Made by a program: the position numbers and the translations under genes. A stretch of 55,200 nucleotides of DNA, taken from Candidatus Neomicrothrix sp. GTDB taxonomy: Bacteria; Actinomycetota; Acidimicrobiia; Acidimicrobiales; Aldehydirespiratoraceae. Of this stretch, positions 9,127-17,776 are shown one piece after another. The notes under the pieces were generated by a model. It was given only the letters and a program-made list of their open reading frames with translations, ran no database searches and was not told the DNA's origin. Position 1 is the stretch's first letter; every line of letters begins with the position of its first letter. Where the stretch lies: the NCBI GenBank assembly GCA_017852795.1, contig JAFMKU010000008.1, positions 1-55,200 of the forward strand, read 5' to 3'.

Positions 9127-10466
9127 GCCGAGCCGTCATCATCGGAGCCGGTCCAGCCGGCGCTTTACTTTCGATCTACCTAGCCCGTCAGGGCTACGAG
9201 ACCGTCGTCTACGAACGACGAGCCGACCTTCGACAATCCCGCGTTGAGGGGGGTCGATCCATCAACTTGGCACTCGCGACCCGAGGGATCGTCCCGTTGA
9301 TCGACGTCGGCGCGCTCGAACAGGTCGATGCCATCACCATCCCGATGCGGGGCCGCATGATCCACTCGCCCGACGAATCCGAGCCAGTCATGCAGCCCTA
9401 CGGAAACCACGTTCACGAAGTCATTCACTCCGTTTCACGCAGCGAACTCAACGCCATCCTGCTCGACCTGGCCGAGCAGACCGACGGAGTGCAACTCGAG
9501 TTCAACCGACAACTCGCCGACGTGGACCTCGACGGGCGCCGTATCCATTTCGCCGACGGCGGCACCAGCGACTTTGATCTGTTGGTCGGCGCCGACGGGG
9601 CCGGTTCTGTGGTGCGCACCGCGCTGGCCGAGGCTGGTTCGTGTCGCCATCGAACCGAATGGCTCGACCACGACTACAAAGAACTCACCCTGCCGTCCCG
9701 GCCCGATGGGAGCCACCAACTCGACCCCCACGCCTTGCACATCTGGCCCCGGGGCGACCTGATGGTGATCGCCTTGGCCAACCCGGCGGGTGACTTCACC
9801 GTCACCTTGTTTGCCCCTCGCACCACCTTCGCCGAACTCACCCCCGACACGGTCAGCGACTACTTCAGCGATCACTTCCCCGACCTGGCCAGGCTGATCC
9901 CCGACCTCGGTCAGCAGTTCGCCGACAACCCCACCGGTGCGCTCGGCACGCTGTGGGCCGACGGGTGGAGTCACAAGGACCGCGCCGTGCTCGTCGGCGA
10001 CGCCGCGCACGCCATCGTTCCGTTCCACGGGCAAGGAATGAACGCCGCTATGGAGTCGGTACGGGCGTTGGATCGGCAGCTTCGAGCCCATCCCGGCGAT
10101 GTCGAAACGGCGCTGCACCAATTCGAGGCAGAACGGAAACCCAACACCGACGCCATTGCACAAATGGCGCTCGACAACTACCTCGAAATGCGTTCTGGGG
10201 TGGTCGATCCGAACTATCTGGCCAAACGAAACCTGGCCCTCGAACTCGAACAACGACACCCTGAGCGAATCAGGCCCCGGTACAACATGGTGATGTTCTC
10301 AACGATGCCGTACGCCGAAGCCCAAGCACGGGCCGCCCAACTCAACGAGTTGCTCGACACCGCCCTCAACAATCCCGATGCCGACCTCGACATGCTCGTG
10401 GAGGCCATCGCTGCCCTCCCACCGGAAGATCCGTTGATGGACCCGAACGCCCTCTCCCTGGCATGA
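9123..10466 (+). CDS. kmo: Kynurenine 3-monooxygenase
   Basis: This class A flavoprotein hydroxylates L-kynurenine to 3-hydroxykynurenine using NADPH and O2. The 447-residue protein has the FAD dinucleotide site GAGPAG (residues 8-13), the KMO motif GRSINLALATRG (44-55), the DG segment GADGAGSVVR (157-166) and the second FAD motif GDAAHAIVPFHGQGMNAA (292-309). The C-terminal region is helical, as in KMO, where it closes the active site. The start overlaps the kynU stop as ATGA. The following gene begins 27 bases downstream, so it is in the same transcription unit. Confidence 0.96.
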   Translation: MSRAVIIGAGPAGALLSIYLARQGYETVVYERRADLRQSRVEGGRSINLALATRGIVPLIDVGALEQVDAITIPMRGRMIHSPDESEPVMQPYGNHVHEVIHSVSRSELNAILLDLAEQTDGVQLEFNRQLADVDLDGRRIHFADGGTSDFDLLVGADGAGSVVRTALAEAGSCRHRTEWLDHDYKELTLPSRPDGSHQLDPHALHIWPRGDLMVIALANPAGDFTVTLFAPRTTFAELTPDTVSDYFSDHFPDLARLIPDLGQQFADNPTGALGTLWADGWSHKDRAVLVGDAAHAIVPFHGQGMNAAMESVRALDRQLRAHPGDVETALHQFEAERKPNTDAIAQMALDNYLEMRSGVVDPNYLAKRNLALELEQRHPERIRPRYNMVMFSTMPYAEAQARAAQLNELLDTALNNPDADLDMLVEAIAALPPEDPLMDPNALSLA

Positions 10467-10493
10467 CACCCCCTCACATGGAACACACCTGAC

Positions 10494-11291
10494 ATGAACT
10501 CCGAACCACTGACCTACAGCAACTATCTGAAGATCAACGAGCTGCTGGATCTCCAACAGTGCCGCTCGATCGACCCCGATAGTGGCCAACCCGAACACGA
10601 TGAGACGCTGTTCATCATCGTCCATCAGGTGTACGAGCTCTGGTTCAAACAGCTCCTCCACGAACTCGACTACATCGTCACGCTGCTTGACCGTGACGAG
10701 ATCAATGGCGGCCGCCACCACCTCAAACGGGTACTCAAGATTCTCAAGACGCTGGTCGGCCAGATCGACATTCTTGAAACGATGACGCCAGCCGAGTTCG
10801 CCGGGTTTCGGTCGTTTCTGCAAAGCGCCAGCGGGTTTCAATCCGTGCAGTTCCGCGAGTTGGAGTTTGTGCTTGGGGTCAAGGATCGGGTGCAGGTGGA
10901 TTGGTTTGGTGGCGATGCCTCGATCCGGCTGCAAACCCGACTGGAAGCGCCGACCCTGTGGGATGCGTTCGTTGGGGTGCTGGCCCGAGCCGGCTACCCG
11001 GTGCCTGACGACGCCCTCACCCGTGACGTGACGACACCGATCCGCGAACACGAAGGGCTTCAGCAGGCCATCATTGCCTGCTACGCCGACGAAGGTTTCG
11101 CTGATCTTTGCGAGACACTCACCGACCTTGACGAAGGAGTCCAAGAGTGGCGGTACCGCCACGTGATGATGGTCCGGCGAACCATCGGCACCAAACCTGG
11201 AACCGGCGGATCCGACGGTGCCTCCTACCTCGCCACCACCCTGTTCACCCCGAGTTTCCCCGACCTGTGGGCAATCCGAACCGCCTTCTAG
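10494..11291 (+). CDS. kynA: Tryptophan 2,3-dioxygenase
   Basis: This heme enzyme converts L-tryptophan to N-formylkynurenine, the first step of the pathway. The 265-residue protein shows YSNYLKINELLDLQ at the N-terminus, HQVYELWFKQLLHELD with the distal His44, Arg106 in AGFRSFLQSASGFQS for substrate carboxylate binding, the proximal heme ligand His223 in EWRYRHVMMVRRT, and the flexible GTKPGTGGSDG loop (232-242). It is all-helical as expected. The kynurenine formamidase needed for the next step is not in this operon. An aldehyde dehydrogenase begins eight bases downstream. Confidence 0.97.
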   Translation: MNSEPLTYSNYLKINELLDLQQCRSIDPDSGQPEHDETLFIIVHQVYELWFKQLLHELDYIVTLLDRDEINGGRHHLKRVLKILKTLVGQIDILETMTPAEFAGFRSFLQSASGFQSVQFRELEFVLGVKDRVQVDWFGGDASIRLQTRLEAPTLWDAFVGVLARAGYPVPDDALTRDVTTPIREHEGLQQAIIACYADEGFADLCETLTDLDEGVQEWRYRHVMMVRRTIGTKPGTGGSDGASYLATTLFTPSFPDLWAIRTAF

Positions 11292-11299
11292 GAGCATTC

Positions 11300-12736
11300 A
11301 TGCACCCCTATCCCGAACTGCGACTCTTTATCGGTGGTCAATGGTCAACGACCGACACCACCCGGCCGGTCATCAACCCGGCCACCGAAGCAGAGATCGG
11401 ACGTTTGCCGGTAGCTGGAGCGGCAGAACTCGATGCCGCGCTCGAAGCAGCCCAGAAGGGGTTTGCGGTCTGGCGTCGCACCGCGCCTCGAGATCGGGCA
11501 GATCTCATTCGGGCCGCGGCCGGGGTGCTTCGGTCTCGTCAGGACGAGATCGCCGATGCCATCACCGCCGAACAGGGCAAACCGCTTCACGAAGCGAAAC
11601 TCGAAGTGATCCGGGGCGCCGAATTCTTCGAATGGGACGCGGGGGAAGCGGTACGAACCTACGGTCGGGTCATCCCCAGCGCGCCCGGGGTTCGCTACAT
11701 CGTGCACCACGAACCCATCGGTCCGGTCGCCGCGTTTTCTCCGTGGAACTTCCCGCTGAGCCAACCAGCCCGCAAAGTAGCGGGGGCATTGGCCGCCGGA
11801 TGTTCGATCATTCTCAAAGCCGCGGAAGAAACCCCGGCCGGTGCGATCCATCTGGCTCGAGCCTTCGAAGAAGTCGGTCTTCCCGCCGGTGTGCTCAATC
11901 TGGTGTTTGGCGTTCCTGATGAGATCTCTTCGCATCTGATCCCCAGCCCCACGACCCGCCTGGTGGCCTTCACCGGTTCGACCTGGGTGGGGCGGCATCT
12001 GACCACGATGGCATCCGAACACATGACACCGGTGTTGATGGAACTCGGCGGGCATGCGCCGGTGATCGTGAGCAACCACACCGACGTGGCCGCCGCTGCG
12101 GTGGTTTCTGCTCGCCGCAAAACCCGCAACGCGGGGCAGGTCTGCACCTCACCGACCCGGTTCTTCGTTCACCGCCAGGTGTACGACGAGTTCCTCGAAA
12201 CGTTTGCGGCAGAAATTGGCCGGACCGTGGTGGGTGACGGCACTGACCCGACCAGCAACATGGGTCCGTTGGCTAACGAACGCCGGGTCCCGACCCTGCA
12301 CCGACTCGTGACCAACGCCATCGATGCCGGAGCCGATCTGATCACCGGCGGCGAACCTCTGGACCGCCCCGGCTATTTCTTTGCTCCGACCGTTTTGGCC
12401 AACGTGCCCGCCGAAGCCCAAGTCATGCAGGAAGAACCATTCGGTCCCTTGGCCATTGTTAACCCGGTTGACGACATCGCCGAAGCGATCGCGGCCGCTA
12501 ACGCCGTGCCGTTCGGGCTGGCCGCCTACGGGTTCTCGGACCGGGCCGACGAAATCGATCAGATGGTGGACGGTGTGGAAGCCGGGAACCTTTCCATCAA
12601 CACGCTCGAAGCGTCGCTGCCGGAGACGCCGTTCGGCGGGGTGAAATCCAGCGGGTACGGACGTGAAGGCGGATCCGAAGGTCTCCACCACTACATGACG
12701 GTCAAAAACGTTTCCCATTCGATCGCCATCAACTAG
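11300..12736 (+). CDS. NAD(P)-dependent aldehyde dehydrogenase in the kynurenine operon
   Basis: The 478-residue protein is a complete ALDH: Asn150 in FSPWNFPLSQP, the cofactor motif FTGSTWVG (225-231), the general base Glu248 in MELGGHAPVIV, and the nucleophile Cys282 in NAGQVCTSPTRFFV. The C-terminal TPFGGVKSSGYGREGG is standard. The cysteine context resembles succinate- or glutarate-semialdehyde dehydrogenases more than the typical aminomuconate-semialdehyde enzyme. Context says it acts on an aldehyde from ring cleavage, either ACMS itself or aminomuconate semialdehyde; this is inference. ATG at 11300 is preferred because GGAG lies at 11291-11294 and the protein then starts at the usual point. 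Confidence 0.88.
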   Translation: MHPYPELRLFIGGQWSTTDTTRPVINPATEAEIGRLPVAGAAELDAALEAAQKGFAVWRRTAPRDRADLIRAAAGVLRSRQDEIADAITAEQGKPLHEAKLEVIRGAEFFEWDAGEAVRTYGRVIPSAPGVRYIVHHEPIGPVAAFSPWNFPLSQPARKVAGALAAGCSIILKAAEETPAGAIHLARAFEEVGLPAGVLNLVFGVPDEISSHLIPSPTTRLVAFTGSTWVGRHLTTMASEHMTPVLMELGGHAPVIVSNHTDVAAAAVVSARRKTRNAGQVCTSPTRFFVHRQVYDEFLETFAAEIGRTVVGDGTDPTSNMGPLANERRVPTLHRLVTNAIDAGADLITGGEPLDRPGYFFAPTVLANVPAEAQVMQEEPFGPLAIVNPVDDIAEAIAAANAVPFGLAAYGFSDRADEIDQMVDGVEAGNLSINTLEASLPETPFGGVKSSGYGREGGSEGLHHYMTVKNVSHSIAIN

Positions 12737-12752
12737 CCCCAAGGACACTGTC

Positions 12753-13706
12753 ATGGACTACACCCGCAGCGACGCCAAAGCCCACGCCCGAGCCCACATG
12801 ACCGGGATTTGGGCCGCGGCGCTCACCCCGTTCGACGACCAGCTCCGCATCGACGAAGACGGCTTCCGGCACAACATCAACCATTGGGTCGACGATCTGG
12901 CAATCCGCGGGTTGTTTATCGCCGGCAAACAAGGCGAGGCGTTTTCGATGTCGGTCGCGGAACGAAAACGGACGTTCGAACTCGCGGTCGAAGCCACCGC
13001 GGGACGGGCGCAGACCATCATGAGCTGTTCGGATCCGAACCTTGACGTGGTGCTTGATCTGGCCCGGCACGCGCAGACGGTTGGCGCCGACTGGATCGTG
13101 GTCCACGCGCCACAACTGCCGTTCTTCAAAGCGCAGGACGAAACGCTGCTCGGCTACTACCGGACCATCGCCGAGTCGGTTGATATTGGCATCGCCCTGT
13201 GGAGCCATCCCGACAGCGGCTATTTGATGTCACCGCAGCTCTGCAACCGTCTGGCTGATCTCGAAACGGTGGTGGCCATCAAATACAGCGTGCCCCGACC
13301 GGCCTACCGGGAACTGACCGAACTGGCCAGCGACCGGCTGCTGGTTAGCACCGCGTCCGAAGAGGAATGGCTCGACAACATCATCGAGTTGGACTGGCGT
13401 CTTTACCTTTGCTCGTCGCCGCCGTTCCTGCTGCAAAGCGCCAAAGACCGCCGGATGCTCGATTACACCCAGGCTGCTTTCGAGGGCCGAATCGACGACG
13501 CTCGACGGATCAGCGCCAGCCTCGAACCGGTACGCGCGGCGCTGCGCGACACCCGTCCCGCCGAAAAGCCTCACGCTCAACAGAAGTACTGGCAGGAACT
13601 GCTCGGTCAGGTAGGTGGACGAGTGCGGGCACCGCTGTTGGAACTCACCGACGACGAACGCGCCACGATCCGCGACGCATTCGAGCAAAGCGGTCTGCAA
13701 CGGTGA
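12753..13706 (+). CDS. Divergent DapA/NanA-family (class I aldolase) enzyme in the kynurenine operon
   Basis: The 317-residue protein has a DapA-type TIM barrel: N-terminal GIWAAALTPFDDQLRIDEDGF, GKQGEAFSMSVAER (58-71) at the place of the family's G-x-x-G-E loop, and the predicted Schiff-base Lys177 in VVAIKYSV. Other active-site parts differ from true dihydrodipicolinate synthase: the usual G-T-T-G-E becomes GKQGE, and the tyrosine region reads VVHAPQLPFF in place of a P-Y-Y motif. So it should not be called dapA. A pyruvate-forming lyase, hydrolyase or decarboxylase acting on a ring-cleavage product is plausible. It lies between the ALDH (16 bases) and the aspartate-dehydrogenase-like gene (4-base overlap). 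Confidence 0.82.
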   Translation: MDYTRSDAKAHARAHMTGIWAAALTPFDDQLRIDEDGFRHNINHWVDDLAIRGLFIAGKQGEAFSMSVAERKRTFELAVEATAGRAQTIMSCSDPNLDVVLDLARHAQTVGADWIVVHAPQLPFFKAQDETLLGYYRTIAESVDIGIALWSHPDSGYLMSPQLCNRLADLETVVAIKYSVPRPAYRELTELASDRLLVSTASEEEWLDNIIELDWRLYLCSSPPFLLQSAKDRRMLDYTQAAFEGRIDDARRISASLEPVRAALRDTRPAEKPHAQQKYWQELLGQVGGRVRAPLLELTDDERATIRDAFEQSGLQR

Positions 13707-14485
13707 GAGTGGCTTTCGTCGGATGGGGGGCGATCAGCCGCGCTGCTGCCGAACTGCTCCACGACGACATCAAGGTGGTGGCCGTCGCCACCCGCCGTCC
13801 ACGGTCCGCTGCGGAACTACCGGCCGGCGCTCAATGGCTTTCGTCGGTGGACGAACTGGCTGGCACGGCACCCGCTTTGGTGGTTGAGGCCGCGGGGCGA
13901 GACGCAGTTGTTCCCTGGGGGTTAGCGGCGCTAGCCGCGGGTGCTGACGTTGCGGTGTCTTCGGTTTCGGCGTTCGCCGATCCCGAACAGCTCACGGTTC
14001 TGCGCCAGGCCGCGATCAACGCCGGGTTGCGGGTGCATGTGCATCCTGGGGCGTTGGCCGGGGTCGAGGCGCTGGCTGCGGCCCGACTGTTAGGGCTCGA
14101 CGAGGTGAACCATCGGATCGTCAAACCCCCCGCAGCGTGGCAGGGAACGCCAGCGGTGGACCTCTGCAATCTCAACGAGATCACCGAAGCCACCGAGTTC
14201 TTCAGCGGTTCGGCCGCCGACACCGCTCGACTCTTTCCGCAGAACGCCAACGTCGCCATGACCACTGCCCTGGCCGGAGTCGGCCCGGATCGCACCCAGA
14301 TTCGACTCGTCGCCGACCCGGCGTCAACCAGAAACCGGCACGAACTGTCGGCTCGGGGGGCGTTCGGGGTGTTGGACGTGACAGTCGCCAACCATCCTCT
14401 GCCGGAGAACCCAAAGACCTCGGCGCTTGCCGCACTGTCACTGGCCCGGCTGATCAACGGACAGGTAGCCGGGCTTTCGATCTGA
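13703..14485 (+). CDS. Aspartate-dehydrogenase-like oxidoreductase (NadX family)
   Basis: The 260-residue protein starts with a Rossmann segment, VRVAFVGWGAISRAAAELL (G-x-G-x-x-x at residues 7-12). It keeps the family hallmarks HPGALAGVEAL, LFPQNANVAMTTALAG and NHPLPENPKTSALAALS; a histidine in NRHELSARGAFG probably takes the catalytic position. NadX enzymes interconvert aspartate and iminoaspartate/oxaloacetate with NAD(P)H, feeding NAD synthesis or nitrogen removal. Here, at the end of a kynurenine operon, it may act on an enamine or imine from ring cleavage (inference). GTG at 13703 overlaps the previous stop as GTGA. Confidence 0.83.
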   Translation: MRVAFVGWGAISRAAAELLHDDIKVVAVATRRPRSAAELPAGAQWLSSVDELAGTAPALVVEAAGRDAVVPWGLAALAAGADVAVSSVSAFADPEQLTVLRQAAINAGLRVHVHPGALAGVEALAAARLLGLDEVNHRIVKPPAAWQGTPAVDLCNLNEITEATEFFSGSAADTARLFPQNANVAMTTALAGVGPDRTQIRLVADPASTRNRHELSARGAFGVLDVTVANHPLPENPKTSALAALSLARLINGQVAGLSI

Positions 14486-14505
14486 ACGGCCGTTGGTTGT
14501 CATCA

Positions 14506-14543
14506 CCGGTGGCAGGACGCAAAGCCGGTGGCAGGACGCAAAG
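14506..14543. repeat. Tandem 19-bp duplication
   Basis: CCGGTGGCAGGACGCAAAG occurs twice in direct succession at 14506-14524 and 14525-14543, in the gap between the operon end and tRNA-Ser. It looks like a recent replication-slippage duplication. Confidence 0.9.
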
Positions 14544-14589
14544 CCCGCCACAACGGCTAACCTCAGCCTCCGTACCCCCACGGGTACAC

Positions 14590-14681
14590 GGAGACGTGGC
14601 CGAGCCAGGTTGAAGGCGCTTCCCTGCTAAGGAAGTAACGTCGCAAGGCGTTCGAGGGTTCGAATCCCTCCGTCTCCGCCA
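14590..14681 (+). tRNA. tRNA-Ser (anticodon GCT)
   Basis: The acceptor stem GGAGACG (14590-14596) pairs with CGTCTCC (14671-14677), with discriminator G and an encoded CCA at 14679-14681. The anticodon stem CTTCC/GGAAG encloses CTGCTAA, giving GCT. A long variable arm (GTAACGTCGCAAGGCG region) marks a class II tRNA. It decodes AGU/AGC. Confidence 0.97.
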
Positions 14682-14692
14682 AGTCAAAGGTT

Positions 14693-16468
14693 TCAAGAGC
14701 TTTCGGGCGTGATGACCGGACAGTCGGCGCCGACGACATAGACCCGGATTCCTGCGAGTTCTGGTTGGTTGTTGAGCCATGTCTCGGCGTCCGCGCAGGT
14801 CATCAACGCACCAGGGTCGTACGGAAGCCAACCCGAGTAGCCGTTCACGGTCGGGACTTCGGTCTGGTAGGCCGCGAGCATGGCTTCGGTGTCGGTCGCG
14901 AACCACGGCACACCATCGACGTCCAGCAACAAAAACGCGTCCGCCTCCAACTCGTCGACGGCTACTCGAAGTTCCGCCTCGTACGCTCCGGCGTCGGTCA
15001 CAAACCCGGCTGACCGTGACGACGGAAGCTGCTGACTTCCGAGCTCAAGAAACAACACGGCCAACGCCAACAACCAGGTCCACGCTGGGAAACGGATGTG
15101 TATCCGCCGCAACCCGGTCCCGCAGGCGATCGCTACCGGGAAGGCCAGCACCAAAGCGATCCGACCCGGGGTCCGAACCGAATCCAGCCCGGGCAGGACT
15201 TTGGCCATCAGCACAAAAATCGACCAGCGGCCCACCTTCACCACGAGCAGCACACCCGCTACTGCCACCACCGCGTGGAGGTGCGCCAGCCGTCCGCGGA
15301 ACCCACTGCTGGGAAGCGCCCAGAGCGCCAGGAACGACACCACCACGCCGAACAGCAGCGCGTGTTCATGCACGTTGATCTGAGCGAGATCGTCACCCAT
15401 CCACTGCCACCAGTCCGAAACTGGGGCGGTAACCAACGATTTGGGGGTCGGTGAATAGTTGAGCGCGTCGGCCGACGTGCGTGACAAGCCAAGACGTGAC
15501 GCGTGGGACTGGTAGGCCAACGCGACCCAACCCGCGACACCCACCACACCTAACCAGCTCGCCCAACCAGAAACCCGAGCCCAACCACTCCACCCGGTCC
15601 AGGCCAACGAGCCCTTCCAAGCACACCCTGGTCGACCCTTGGCCTGCCACCGGTCCCAGAGCCGTCTGGTCCCTATCGCCCGCGGGTCACGACCCGACAA
15701 GAACTCGGCGGTGTGGGCCCGGTCGTTGTCGAGCCAAAGCAACCCCACCGTTGCCGCTACCGTGGCCAACACCAACAAACCGGTCAGCAACGCCACCCCA
15801 GGCGAACAGAGAAGCCCCACCGCCAGCCAACCGCTGACGGCGCGTCCCCGACGCAACACCAACGACCGGTCGGTGAGCAACGCCACACCAAGCCGGGTGG
15901 CTTCGAAAAGCGCCCACGGGATGTACCAGCGATGCACCAACTGGGCATGGTTGGCCTGCATCGTCACCGGAAACGCCAGCAGGAACACCCCTGCGATGAC
16001 CACCGACGTGGCCGGCGTGAACCACCAGCGGCGGGCAACGGCGTAGGCCGCGAGGCCCGACAGCAGAACCCCGGCGAAATACCAGACCGCGAAACTGTTC
16101 GAAATCCCTACCCCCATCCAGCGAGGCAACAGGTACGCCCACCCCGACCCGAGATGGTTGTCGCTGTAGAGGATCACGTCGTCAAGCGGCCAGAAAAACA
16201 GGCCGTCAAAGAGACCGACCCGGCCCCGAGACCAGAGATGAAGATGCTCAAGCACCGCCATGTTGAATCGAGTATCGCCAACATCGCCCGGTACCCGATC
16301 CGCCCACGGTCCGATTCGGCCCCACGTGGCAAAAACCGCTGAAGCGACCACCAGCAAGGCCACAACCAGCGACTGGCGTCGTTCGTCGAGCTCCTGACCG
16401 GCCAGACCGGTGCTCACCGGAGGGGTGACAACCGGTTCCTCAGCAGAATCGCTCCGTTGACTCACCAC
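14693..16468 (-). CDS. Multi-pass membrane protein, putative GT-C glycosyltransferase
   Basis: The 591-residue protein (GTG at 16468 or 16465) has about ten hydrophobic helices after a short cytoplasmic N-terminus. The first outside loop has GDVGDTRFNMAVLEHLHLW; acidic residues there are typical of GT-C enzymes that use lipid-linked sugars. The C-terminus is a small soluble domain after the last helix. I do not recognise a named family. A role in envelope polysaccharide or glycolipid assembly is inferred from topology and from the divergent polyprenol-phosphate-type glycosyltransferase next door. Confidence 0.65.
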   Translation of the reverse strand: MVSQRSDSAEEPVVTPPVSTGLAGQELDERRQSLVVALLVVASAVFATWGRIGPWADRVPGDVGDTRFNMAVLEHLHLWSRGRVGLFDGLFFWPLDDVILYSDNHLGSGWAYLLPRWMGVGISNSFAVWYFAGVLLSGLAAYAVARRWWFTPATSVVIAGVFLLAFPVTMQANHAQLVHRWYIPWALFEATRLGVALLTDRSLVLRRGRAVSGWLAVGLLCSPGVALLTGLLVLATVAATVGLLWLDNDRAHTAEFLSGRDPRAIGTRRLWDRWQAKGRPGCAWKGSLAWTGWSGWARVSGWASWLGVVGVAGWVALAYQSHASRLGLSRTSADALNYSPTPKSLVTAPVSDWWQWMGDDLAQINVHEHALLFGVVVSFLALWALPSSGFRGRLAHLHAVVAVAGVLLVVKVGRWSIFVLMAKVLPGLDSVRTPGRIALVLAFPVAIACGTGLRRIHIRFPAWTWLLALAVLFLELGSQQLPSSRSAGFVTDAGAYEAELRVAVDELEADAFLLLDVDGVPWFATDTEAMLAAYQTEVPTVNGYSGWLPYDPGALMTCADAETWLNNQPELAGIRVYVVGADCPVITPESS

Positions 16469-16518
16469 ACCGAGCCTAGTGCTCTGTACCGAGCCCGTAT
16501 CGGCGGTAACCTGACCGG

Positions 16519-17256
16519 ATGGTTGGATCGAGCGGGATCGGAAACATCAGTGCAGTCATGCCGTGTTACAACGAGCAGGACACGGTTTTGGAATGCGTCA
16601 AGGCGGTGCTCGGCCAACCGTCGGTTGGTGAGGTAATCATCGTCGACGATGGTTCAACCGACCAGACTCGAGAGCTCCTCGAGTCGATCGACGACGAACG
16701 AGTACGGGTCTTTCTTCAACCCCACAACGCCGGCAAAGGCGCGGCGCTGCGTCGAGGTTTCGCCGAAGCGACCTTGCCGTATGTGGTGGTGCAGGACGCC
16801 GATCTCGAATACGACCCTGCCGAGTTTTCCAAACTGGTCAAGCCGCTCGAAGAAGGCGTTGCCGATGTGGTCTACGGAAGTCGGTTCGCTGGCGGCGAAG
16901 CCCACCGAGTCCTTTACTTCTGGCATTCGGTCGGTAACCGGTTCCTGACGTTGGCGTCAAACATGACGACCAACCTGAACCTGACCGACATGGAGACCTG
17001 CTACAAGATGTTTCGACGGGAACTCATCCAGTCGATCACCATCGAAGAAGACCGGTTCGGTTTCGAACCGGAGGTAACGGCCAAAGTCGCGGCGGCCCAA
17101 TGCCGGATCTACGAGGTGTCGATCTCGTACCGCGGCCGAACCTACGCCGAAGGCAAAAAGATCGGTTGGCGCGACGGGGTACGGGCCCTCTGGTGCATCG
17201 TCAAATATGCCCGGACCGCGCGGAACACCACCCCGCTATTTAGCGCCGAGTCGTAG
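16519..17256 (+). CDS. Family 2 glycosyltransferase, dolichyl/polyprenyl-phosphate sugar synthase type
   Basis: The 245-residue protein has the GT2 fold: [42 protein letters not shown] and the D-x-D-like [20 protein letters not shown] and [14 protein letters not shown] follow, as in dolichyl-phosphate mannose synthase-like enzymes. There is no C-terminal membrane domain, so it is a soluble or peripheral enzyme that would charge polyprenyl phosphate with a sugar. It is divergent from the GT-C protein at 14693, for which it could supply donor (inference). Its 3' end overlaps the convergent MauE-like gene by 17 bases. Confidence 0.87.
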   Translation: MVGSSGIGNISAVMPCYNEQDTVLECVKAVLGQPSVGEVIIVDDGSTDQTRELLESIDDERVRVFLQPHNAGKGAALRRGFAEATLPYVVVQDADLEYDPAEFSKLVKPLEEGVADVVYGSRFAGGEAHRVLYFWHSVGNRFLTLASNMTTNLNLTDMETCYKMFRRELIQSITIEEDRFGFEPEVTAKVAAAQCRIYEVSISYRGRTYAEGKKIGWRDGVRALWCIVKYARTARNTTPLFSAES

Positions 17257-17746
17257 GACCCGCGGTAAACAACGCGAAACCGACCCCGGCCATCAACCCG
17301 GTGAGCGCCACAAACCCCATCCCTGACCAGGCCTGAGCGTCCATCACCTCCACCGGAGAATCGCCGGCTAGCGCCACGAACGACGCAACCGCCAACACCA
17401 CGTTCCCACCGACATGCCACCATGACGGCGGAGCCGAAGCTCGGCCGAAACAACCACACGACGACAACCCCCGTCGCACCGCCCGCGCCGTCACCGCACC
17501 AAACAACAGAAACAACCCGCCGGTCAACGCCCCGATCCACGACCAACCGGAAACAAGCCCAAGCAGGCCAATTCCGACCTCTCCGGACCCAAGCAGCCGA
17601 ACTGCGGTCCGGGCTTCAACCAACGGCACGGCGATCCCCAGCTCAGCGAATACACCGGCCGCTGATGCCGGCTGGCGGAGTTTGACCAGCCCGGAAAGCA
17701 CCAGCAGGACCGATGCTGACGAGAACACTGCGACCAGCACGACCAT
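17240..17746 (-). CDS. MauE/DoxX-like membrane protein
   Basis: The 168-residue protein has four hydrophobic helices. Features of MauE-like proteins are [21 protein letters not shown] near the N-terminus, [20 protein letters not shown], and a loop with [12 protein letters not shown] (C-x-C-F-G) between helices 3 and 4. MauE-type proteins are linked to redox handling in the envelope, sometimes disulfide chemistry, and the two cysteines fit that. The substrate is unknown. It ends convergently with the GT2 gene. Confidence 0.75.
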   Translation of the reverse strand: MVVLVAVFSSASVLLVLSGLVKLRQPASAAGVFAELGIAVPLVEARTAVRLLGSGEVGIGLLGLVSGWSWIGALTGGLFLLFGAVTARAVRRGLSSCGCFGRASAPPSWWHVGGNVVLAVASFVALAGDSPVEVMDAQAWSGMGFVALTGLMAGVGFALFTAGPTTRR

Positions 17747-17776
17747 AGGAACTCCGACTGTAGTTGCGGCCTGCTA

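Noticed and set aside
12753..13706. dapA (lysine biosynthesis)
   Set aside because: Active-site loop residues differ and the context is tryptophan catabolism.
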